Assembly (NCBI GenBank): GCA_026770585.1
Contig: MU646519.1
Span: 273,938-286,779 of the forward strand
From: Baffinella frigidus
Lineage: Eukaryota; Cryptophyceae; Cryptomonadales; Baffinellaceae
DNA length: 12,842 bases
Direction of reading: 5' to 3'
The notes beneath the pieces were generated by a model that searched no databases, was not told the origin of the DNA, and saw nothing but the letters and a program-made list of their open reading frames with translations. Below are positions 1-6,757 of this stretch, one piece after another (position 1 is the first letter of the stretch; each line of letters starts with the position of its first letter). Position numbers and translations under genes: made by a program.

Positions 1-127
1 CCTACACCCTGCACCCTACACCCTACACCCTACACCCTACACCCTGCACCCTACACCCTATACCCTGCACCCTACACCCTATACCCTGCACCCTACACCC
101 TACACCCTACACCCCACACCCTGCACC
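1..127 (+). repeat. CCCTACA/CCCTGCA heptamer array
   Basis: About 17 heptamers, mostly CCCTACA with CCCTGCA and CCCTATA interspersed, run from the left edge. They match arrays in the UNC119 introns. The array may continue to the left; nothing shows that it is a chromosome end. Confidence 0.95.
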
Positions 128-775
128 ATGAACCCTAAATCCTGGACCCTAAACGTGCACACTCTCATGTGTTGTACTACACACTCATGGCCCCGGATCT
201 CGTCCTATATACACACTCTTCTGTGGTGTATATGTGTACTGTACTCACTCACGGACCCTGGTCTCGTCCTATGCGCACACTCACGACCCCGGTCACGTCC
301 CAGGTCCCGATAGGGTGTGGGGTGCAGGGTGGAGGGTGTATGTGTGCTGGACTCAATGCGTGCTGGACACACCTACGGCCCCTATGTCTCGTCCCACATG
401 TGAGTGTTGTACACACTCGTGTGTGCTGGACACACTCACGGCCCCTGGTCTCGTCCTATCCCTTGAGTGACCATAGGGTGAATGTTCACCCCAACTCGCC
501 CTAGGCAAGTCCTAGGGCCCTACCGTAGGGCGTATGAGCCTACAGTCCCTTACGGGATATGCACACACTCGTACGTACTGTGCACACTCACGGCCCCTGG
601 TCTTGTCCTGTATGCACACACTCCTATGTACTGTGCACACTCACGGCCCCTGGTCTCGTCCTATACGTACACACTCTTATGTACTATGCACACTCACGAC
701 CCCGGTCACATCCCAGGTCCCGGGCCTCAAGGAGTACCTCGAAACGCGCCCCGACGCGGTACCCCCAACCCGAAA
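128..775 (+). repeat. 53-bp minisatellite and degenerate copies
   Basis: Units containing GCACACTCACGGCCCCTGGTCTCGTCCTAT with ACACACTC.TATGTACTGT are spaced 53 bp apart at 588, 641 and 694. More diverged units extend back to about 160. CGACCCCGGTCAC.TCCCAGGTCCC closes two blocks (about 283-308 and 697-721). Overlapping open frames here are read-through of the repeat, not genes. Confidence 0.75.
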
Positions 776-818
776 AGTTGACGCGTCAACTTTCTTATCG
801 ACGTCAACTTTTGTAGCC

Positions 819-1400
819 GTCAACTTTTGCCACCGGCCCTTAACTTTTGCCACTGTTGAGTTGTTTGCGTGTGCCATTAGATCCGGCCTCTCTCGGCGGC
901 CCTGCTCAGATGTAGCCTCGGTGGGGGTGTAAACGTGGTGCCGGGCCGTGTTGGTATTAATCCACTGCTAGCGGCGCTTTGGTGCTGTGTGTTACACTCA
1001 CATCCAAGGCCACGCCCACCGCACTCTTGAGGAGATGGGAACAATCTACGGATGAGCTCCCCGACCCGACCCACTTAGGCCATGACCGAGTCCCCTTTCA
1101 CCAGCACCGAGCCCCCCTGTAACGCGACGTCGTCGATAGTCTTTGTTCGTGTGATGTAGAGTTGTGTCTGCCACGAGATTGAGAGGCTAGCCGGGGAGAT
1201 TTTTTAACGTCAACCTGTCAACTTCACGATTCCAAAAGGGGCTCGGTTCAACCCCTATGGGTAGTTCCGGGGAGCTCATCCGTAGATTCTGTCCGTCTCC
1301 TCAAGAGTGAGGCGGGTGTGGCCTTCGATGTGAGTGTAATACAAAGCACCAAAGCACCCAACACGCCACATTGGCGCCCTCAATCTACTCAAAAGTTGAC
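819..1400. mobile_element. Inverted-repeat element with GTCAACTTTT ends
   Basis: GTCAACTTTT at 819-828 is matched by AAAAGTTGAC at 1391-1400. Nested inside are 87-bp inverted arms at 976-1062 and 1269-1355 (GCTTTGGTGCT... to ...ATGAGCTCCCC), roughly 80% identical. ACCGAGCCCC at 1108 and its complement at 1239 extend the symmetry. There is no transposase. Additional GTCAACTTT copies at 777-810 make the left end uncertain. Confidence 0.6.
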
Positions 1401-1930
1401 AGTTTCTGTGGGGGTTGGCCTTAGCAAAATCTTCCCTCTAGCAGTGTATTCAAGGCCCGCCGAGTTTTGAATTAATACTCGAAAACTGGATGTTACGGCT
1501 AAGATTCTCTGGAAATAGGTAGAAATTACTGGATTTCCCACCAAATCTAGCCGTGGCCACACGAGAATGCTGGTGGGGCCTATTTACATGTTGTTGTTTT
1601 AAAACCGAAACGTTTCGGAAACGATTTGTACCAGGATAGGGTGTTCGAACCTCGTATCTGGCCAAATTTGGGCTAAAATGGCTCCAAAGGTATGAAAGTT
1701 ACTACACAGATGCTTACTTGTAAAAGCATCTCACTTTTAGATAGGCTTTTCTTGAGCGAGTATGACGTTTGTCTTGGTTGGCACGCCCTGAAAGAGCGCG
1801 GCCCACCGAGACAAAAGTCGAGAGTGGAACGTCTCAAAGCAAAAGTGGAACCTCTGTTAACTTAAGAATTAACAGTGGATTCTCGAGTGGTATGTCCAGC
1901 CCCCGAGCATTTAATTTAAATCGTCGGCGG
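1401..1930. other. No recognisable gene
   Basis: This stretch is less repetitive and more AT-rich than its surroundings. A 71-codon open frame on the minus strand (1450-1665) shows no family similarity I recognise. A TTCGAAC string at about 1644 lacks the stems of a tRNA. Confidence 0.4.
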
Positions 1931-1985
1931 GACTAAATCGAGGCCTGTCTTTTGTCAGCTTAGTAAACCTCGCCTTTCCCCCCTG

Positions 1986-2030
1986 TTTCGCAGGTTGACT
2001 GCGGGACGGCGCAGTCCCACAGCCAACCTG
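1986..2030. repeat. Copy of the 2214 exon-like segment, with hairpin
   Basis: TTCGCAGGTTGACTGCGGGACGGCGC at 1986 repeats 2208-2233 at 25 of 26 positions. It then turns into an inverted copy of itself (GTCCCACAGCCAACCTG), giving a stem of about 17 bp. The upstream flank (GACTAAATCGAGG..CT) also resembles 2187-2203. Confidence 0.6.
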
Positions 2031-2213
2031 CCAACGACACACCACATCACACGTGGGAATCTCATCACGCGACGGTTCGTCTCGTGGTACTCAATGAGAG
2101 TCGCAGACATGCGCCGGCCCGCCCACGCAAATCTGACACGATCTAGTATGGCGTTGGCAGGTGAGGGATAATCTATTCTGGGGGGGGGCTAAATCAAGGG
2201 CTCTCCTTCGCAG

Positions 2214-2253
2214 GTGGACTGCGGGACGGCGCCGATGCTCAAGGGAAAGGACG
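2214..2253 (+). other. Exon-like segment of an unidentified gene
   Basis: CTCTCCTTCGCAG is followed by 40 bases and then a full-consensus donor GTGAGT. One frame reads VDCGTAPMLKGKD(G). The form is like the UNC119 exons here (short, C-rich acceptor, partial copy upstream at 1986). I do not recognise the peptide and find no partner exon with confidence, so this may be chance. Confidence 0.3.
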
Positions 2254-2280
2254 GTGAGTTCGTCCGGGGGGGGGACCTCT

Positions 2281-2426
2281 AGATCGACGGGTCCGCCTCG
2301 GGACAGATAGGCCCGCCTCGAGACAGATGGGCCCGCCTCGGGATAGATAGGCCCGCCTCGGGACAAATAGGACCGCCTCGGGACAGATAGGACCGCCTCA
2401 GGACAGACGGGCCCACCTCGGGTCGT
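2281..2426 (+). repeat. 20-bp minisatellite, about seven units
   Basis: GCCCGCCTCGGGACAGATAG and variants occur in strict 20-bp register. Since 20 is not a multiple of three, the minus-strand frames cycle through different repeated peptides. This explains the long open frames there without a gene. Confidence 0.9.
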
Positions 2427-2472
2427 AGGTTGTCAAAGGGAAGACCGCTGAGGTGCGTGCTGGCCTTCACCT

Positions 2473-2613
2473 CCACCAGCCACCAGAGGAGAACCAAATC
2501 AGGGCGATCAGGCCCGTGATAAAAACCCTGCAGACTAAAGGCTCAGCCTTCAGTCTGCAGGGGAAATCAAGTTTTCCGATCGTTCGATTTGGTTCACTTC
2601 TGGTGGCTGGTGG
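2473..2613. mobile_element. MITE-like foldback with 28-bp arms
   Basis: The arm 2473-2500 (CCACCAGCCACCAGA..., ending AACCAAATC) matches the reverse complement of 2586-2613 at 26 of 28 positions. The centre is a second near-perfect palindrome of 37 bases at about 2526-2562 (CCCTGCAGACT ... AGTCTGCAGGG). There is no open frame. Confidence 0.7.
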
Positions 2614-2740
2614 CTCGACGTGAGCGCGGTCCCTCCTTCAGAGAGAGAAAGCCACTTGATTGAAACGGGCATGCAAACTCGACAGCGTCAAGCTTCACCA
2701 GCGGGCACGCGAGGTGCATGGGCTGTGCGGGGCACTACAT

Positions 2741-3200
2741 CGCTGCCTCGCTCATAAGAAGCTGCCCCCCCCCTAGGACCCTCATAGGGCCCTAAGCATA
2801 GTCCTACTGTAGGGTCCTACGAGGAGATGGTTTCTTATGAGCGAGGTACCCCTGTAGCCCGAGAACCCCGAGAGGTTCAGGAAAAGGGGAGAGCACCATC
2901 CATGACGTACAGGGGTACCTCGCGCATAAGAAACCGCCAACTCCCTTGGACCACCGCAGGGCCCTAGGCATAGTCCTACTGTAGGGCCCTAGGAGGAGGC
3001 GATTTCTTATGAGCGAGGTACCCCTGTAGCCCGAGAACCCCGAGAGGTTCAAGAAAAGGGGAGAGCACCATCCGTGACGTACAGGGGTACTTCACTCATA
3101 AGAAACCGCCCCCCTTCTAGGACCACCGCAGGGCCCTAGGCATAGTCCTACTGTAGGAATCTAGGGAGCGGCGGTTTCTTATGAGCGAGGTACCCCTGTA
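2741..3200. mobile_element. Tandem array of three 121-bp foldback elements
   Basis: Copies lie at about 2741-2856 (left end altered), 2908-3028 and 3080-3200. Each begins TACAGGGGTACCTCGC and ends with the inverted form GCGAGGTACCCCTGTA. Each contains an inner near-palindrome around CCTAGGCATAGTCCTACTGTAGG. Successive copies are separated by the same 51-bp spacer (GCCCGAGAACCCCGAGAGG...), giving a 172-bp tandem period. Confidence 0.85.
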
Positions 3201-3456
3201 TCGATAAAGGTCATCTCACACAGGTGGAGGCCCGCCTGCCTGCAGGAAACCTCTCAGAAAGAGAGAGATCTTTACAGCGCGGGATGATTCATTGGCGTGT
3301 AGGTCCTAGCCTTACAAGGTACAAGGCTTTTACAGAATTGAATACATGGTGGTCGTTTTCCCCCCTCGATCTGCAATAAACGCATTTTCTATGTACAAGA
3401 ATAAACGCACCTTTTCTTCTTTATGTCACACAGAAGGCTACGAAGGGGTTTTCGTT
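3201..3456. other. No recognisable feature
   Basis: This is non-repetitive sequence between the foldback array and the R1 element. It is AT-rich at 3290-3430. I see nothing coding in it. Confidence 0.4.
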
Positions 3457-3904
3457 CTTTAGGTCCTTTAGGTTTTAATTTCTCCCAACATAGCCCAACG
3501 ACACGCCCTTCCGTAGAAAGAACTGCAGAGAAAGCATTTTTGCTTTCGGGTCGCGTTTCGCTCTCCAGTGCAGAGGCTCGTGAAGAGGGGATAAAGGGTG
3601 ACTCTGTTGGGGTGTTTGATTGCTTCCAAGTAGGAGCGCGCCCGCACACACACCGAGCCCAAGTCAGCCTCCTTTGAGGCTCATGGTATCCCATGGTTGA
3701 AGTTTAAGAGCTTCAATCACGGATACCCCACAAGGTGAGAGGGATTGTGTGGAGGGGGGTGAGGTGAAATCAGTTGGACACCAAAGATGGCCACCAAAGA
3801 TGAAAGGAGATGAATGTGGTATTGTTGGGATTAAAGTACAGAAGTCAGCGAAATTCAGGGCAATCCAAGCGTCAGAAACAACAACATAAAATCACTAAGA
3901 CAGG

Positions 3905-4190
3905 CGTTAACACCCACCCCAACCACGTTAGCATCCTCCCGCTTCAGTCCACCCGCGTTAGCACCGCAACAGCGCTGACCCGCATGAGCATTCACGCGTA
4001 GCAGCACTCAGGCGCGTCAACACCCACCCCCGTTAGCACCCACGCACATCACACACGTCAGCAACCACGCGCGTCAACACCCACGCGCGTCAGTCCCCGC
4101 CGAGCGGCGCAGGGAAATTCGTGTGTGCTCGCCAGCCCTCACGGGTCATCCCCGACGCGTCAGCCCCCACGCGTCAACTATCACTGGTCA
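3905..4190 (+). repeat. Degenerate GCGTCAACACCCACGC minisatellite
   Basis: Units of roughly 16-22 bp combine CGTTAGCACC, GCGTCAACACCCA and CACGCGCGTCAG(C/T)C. It is C-rich on plus and has no stable reading frame. Confidence 0.7.
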
Positions 4191-4233
4191 GTCCCAACGA
4201 GCAATGTGTATCATGTGTTTTGCATGGGGAGAG

Positions 4234-4458
4234 CTATTCACCTGCGAAGGGGCCGTGGGGTTTTGCGTGCCTCAGTGCCCAGGTTGCCGTGGTGTCACTC
4301 CAGGAGGCAATCAAGCGGAAGAACAGCGGTGCTAGCGAGTCACCCTGCAGCGTTCCGGGGGGCAGAAGGACGCGGAGGGTGTTGCCTAAGGTGGTGTTGT
4401 GATGGCGCAGGTCCAGCGTTTCCGCGTTCATGAGCTGGGACCAGCACGAGATTTTCGC
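4234..4458 (-). pseudogene. Possible LINE reverse-transcriptase fragment
   Basis: The minus-strand frame, read from about 4458 downward, contains LLPPGTLQGDSLAPLFFRL. This resembles the conserved reverse-transcriptase block G(V/T)LQGD(T/S)LAP.LF of non-LTR retroelements. Upstream, a stop interrupts the frame near 4457. Downstream it continues for about 25 codons without the expected ADD motif. It would be a short decayed relic inside the R1 inverted-repeat element. The block match alone is suggestive rather than conclusive. Confidence 0.4.
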
Positions 4459-4724
4459 TCAAAATAGGCGAGGAAAGCCCCGCCAGATTCGGGCCGACTT
4501 TCCGTTGGCCTTATTCGTAGGAACTCCCCTATGTCCTTACGGTATTGCCTATTGTAGGGCTATGACCCCAAGAGAACCACCCTCTATCCCCTCTTCACGA
4601 GTCTCTGCACTGGAGAGCTAAACGCGATCCGAAAGCAAAAATGCTTTTTGTGCAGATCTTTTCTACGGAAAGGCGTGTCGTTGGGCCACGTTGGGCGAAA
4701 TTAAAACCTAATGGACCTAAAGGC

Positions 4725-5216
4725 CCTACGGATTATCCCATCATGGGTTATTCATGAAATCCCTTTGTATTCCGCTGTGTGGAATACGAAGACGGCCACC
4801 GTCCACAAGCCCTCAGAGGTGACTGAAATTGAGCTCTGAAACTGAAATCTCAAAAGCAAGGGCGTATGAGCCTACGCGCCACTTCAGGGTTATATGTGCG
4901 GGGCTTGCTCCCTCAAGATGTGGGGCGTTCGTTTTCCAATCGAGGGGCCCATGCACACCCGAACCCATGCAAGAGAGATTGGTACTTTATTGCCAAATAA
5001 CCAGCGTCAGCGCTGCACATGCCTTCCGCATTGTGCTACATACTGTATCCCGTGTCGGCCGCTCTTACCAGCTTTTTCCAGATGGATTCTATCTCCACCT
5101 TTTACAGAGCCCATGCAAAAATCTACCCTGGGGTATCTCGAATACAAGACCCCGCAAAAAGTGGGGGTTTGGCCCTCCCGCCTCTCCCTGCCCGCTGAGC
5201 CTAAGGTTTGACACCA
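4725..5216. other. No recognisable gene
   Basis: Both strands carry open frames of about 100 codons here without family similarity. GGGCGTATGAGCCTAC at 4861 repeats a string at 527-542. Confidence 0.4.
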
Positions 5217-5250
5217 AAGAGAGAGAGAGGGAGAGACAGAGGGAGAGACA

Positions 5251-5290
<40 letters not shown>
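5217..5290 (+). repeat. GA microsatellite
   Basis: A GAGAGA tract is interrupted by GGGAGAGACA units. Frames reading RERERE or SLSLSL across it are low-complexity artefacts. Confidence 0.95.
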
Positions 5291-5292
<2 letters not shown>

Positions 5293-5411
5293 GGGACAGG
5301 ATCAGCGGGGCGAGACACTCGATCTCGCTCCAAAAGAAGAACGTTGCCTGCATCCCTCGAACACGCCTGAAGTCCTCTGAAAGCTCGGGCCCATGACCGT
5401 AGGATCCTATC

Positions 5412-5600
5412 GGGGGAAAGCGAGGTTTAGTAAGTTGACAAACACGACCGCCTAGGGGTCGAGACCAGAGGGCTCGAACAGCCCGCTACCACCCCGGAGG
5501 GTAGATTTGGGAACTAGTGTCTCGTCCAGTAGCACAAGCCAACTAACCTACGGGGAAGGCTTGGACGATGGGGGGATCAGGCGCCATCCTCTAAGAATTC
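5412..5600 (+). repeat. Diverged direct repeat of 5909-6060
   Basis: GGGGGAAAGCGAGGTTTAG, then TAAGTTGACAAAC, resembles 5909-5946. Later blocks (TACC.C..GAGGGT.GAT and CAAGC.AAC.TA) keep the same order in both. A third copy of the lead motif is inverted at 1950-1982. Function is unknown. The remainder to 5700 has no recognisable feature. Confidence 0.5.
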
Positions 5601-5773
5601 CGGGGAGACCACACTAAATTGCACAAGCAATCTGCGGGGTTGGAGCCCCTAAGGGGTCGACGTTCCCCAAAGAGAGTAAAGCACCAAAGTGCTTTGACAA
5701 GGATTTGACAAGGTCCTTTAGGTCCTTTTACGAGCTTGTAGATCCGTTAGGTCCTTTTTAAAATCTCTCCTGT

Positions 5774-5898
5774 TTAGGTCCTTTGGGTTTTAATTTCACC
5801 CAACACGGCCCAACGACACGCCCTTCTGTAGAAAGGATCTGCAGAGAAAGCATTTTTGCTTTCGGATCGCATTTAGCTCTTCTCTTGGGGCGTTTGAG
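5774..5898 (+). repeat. Dispersed repeat family R1, copy 3
   Basis: It runs TTAGGTCCTTTGGGTTTTAATT... through CAACGACACGCCC and AAAGCATTTTTGCTTTCGG to CTCTTGGGGCGTTTGAG. Compared with 3457-3613 it lacks about 38 bases between GCTCT and CTCTTGGGG. Upstream, AGGTCCTTT is repeated several times (5711-5757). Confidence 0.8.
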
Positions 5899-6060
5899 TT
5901 ATCCCAAAGGGGGAAAGGCGAGTTTTATTAAGTCGATAAACCGACGGCACACGCTAGGGGGAGAGATAGACGCAGTTCTCTAACGCCCGTAACTACCCCT
6001 GAGGGGTGGATCGTCACTGGAACACCTCGCCCACTAGGACAAGCTACCTAGGAGTGGGGT

Positions 6061-6425
6061 CACGAAAACCAGCCGCCGGGGCAAGGCCAGGCCCAGGCGG
6101 GGCAGGTCCATGCCCCAACCCACGCCATGACGAGGCACGGGGACTCCTCCCAGGGCGGAGCTGAGGCGTCGGGCGACGAAGGTGGCGCTGGCGTCGGCAG
6201 AAGCCCGGTCTTGGACTCGTCCGTCGCGCCCCCCTGGGTGGGGGGAAGGAGTGGGAGAGGGAAAGGACGGGACGGGGGAGTCGGGGGGGTGGGAGGAAAG
6301 GAGGGGCAGGGAGATGGGCAGGGAGAGGAGCAGAGAGAGTCGCGAGGGTCGCCAGGGGAGCGGAAAAAATGCCGCGCGGCAAAAGAGCGCGTTTTGGGGG
6401 GAAATGGAACGCTTTAGGCCGCGAC
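6061..6425 (+). other. G-rich low-complexity region upstream of UNC119
   Basis: Purine-rich GGGGAGG tracts, especially 6235-6360, produce open frames on both strands without similarity. This could be promoter-proximal sequence of UNC119. No TATA-like element is visible. Confidence 0.4.
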
Positions 6426-6427
6426 TT

Positions 6428-6478
6428 AAGTTGACCTGAACGTCAAAACTAAAATGTTGACCGATCCGTTTGAGTCAA
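6428..6478 (+). promoter_or_regulatory. Cluster of four TTGAC/GTCAA motifs upstream of UNC119
   Basis: AGTTGACC, ACGTCAAA, TGTTGACC and AGTCAACT fall within 50 bp, 220-270 bp before the start codon, in alternating orientation. TTGAC(C/T) is the WRKY W-box core in plants and green algae. The same hexamer is abundant in the repeats at 777-850, so this may be repeat-derived instead. Confidence 0.25.
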
Positions 6479-6699
6479 CTCGGGAAATTTGGAATTCGAA
6501 GGAGAGGGGCAAGGTGTCCGCCGACGGGAGGGGCACAAGAGAACTAACGCGAGGGCTTGTTGCCTCGCCGGGCGTTGCGCGCGTCGGGCGGTGGATCTCA
6601 GTGCCGAGCTCGGTGCGGGAGGGCAGGATCTGGAAGGAGGAGTGCTGCAAAGCGCGGCAATTGGAGCCACTCTCTCGGCTTTCAGAAGCGACCAACACC

Positions 6700-6757
6700 A
6701 TGCCGTACGTTGATCTGACGCCGATCCAGTGCCTGGAGCTCAAGGCACCTACAGCAG
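6700..6757 (+). CDS. UNC119: UNC119 exon 1 (start codon to first donor)
   Basis: The exon encodes MPYVDLTPIQCLELKAPTA plus the first base of a GAC codon. The TP..(V/C)L.L pattern aligns without gaps to the TPEEVLGLQ segment that precedes the beta-sandwich in animal UNC119. The donor is GTGCGC at 6758, phase 1. I chose the ATG at 6700 because it has A at -3 (CACCATGC) and homology starts just after it. The frame stays open upstream to an ATG at 6454, so an 82-residue extension is formally possible, but it shows no similarity I recognise. A pyrimidine-rich CTCTCTCGGCTTTCAG ending at 6683 could be a 3' splice site of a 5'-UTR intron or a trans-splicing site. That would exclude the upstream start. 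Confidence 0.75.

Larger units (their letters stand above)
3457..4724. mobile_element. Long inverted-repeat element of family R1
   Basis: About 155-bp arms at 3457-3613 and 4564-4724 are inverted copies of each other. Shared strings include CAACGACACGCC, AAAGCATTTTTGCTTTCGG and CTCGTGAAGAGGGGATA. They enclose 950 bp with a CACGCG(C/T)CAACACCCA minisatellite (about 3905-4190) and a possible reverse-transcriptase relic on minus. It could be a terminal-inverted-repeat transposon remnant, or two independent insertions of R1 in opposite orientation. Confidence 0.55.

Noticed and set aside
1-127. Chromosome end (true telomere)
   Set aside because: The unit is CCCTACA rather than a pure telomere repeat, and identical arrays occur inside introns.
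1635-1665. tRNA T-arm-like GTTCGAAC
   Set aside because: No matching stem on either strand and no acceptor or anticodon arms nearby.
2091-2497. Minus-strand frames with repeated YLSRGGP-type peptides
   Set aside because: Produced by the 20-bp minisatellite, which lacks codon register.
2741-3200. CRISPR-like repeat-spacer array
   Set aside because: Repeats are 121-bp palindromes, the spacers are identical to each other, and the gene context is eukaryotic.
4123-4335. Cysteine-rich plus-strand frame (MCIMCF, CPGCRG)
   Set aside because: Short, starts in a minisatellite and lies antisense to the reverse-transcriptase-like block; spacing fits no zinc-finger class I know.
4829-5380. 183-codon open frame
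   Set aside because: A third of it is the GA microsatellite (RERERE), and the remainder matches no family I recognise.
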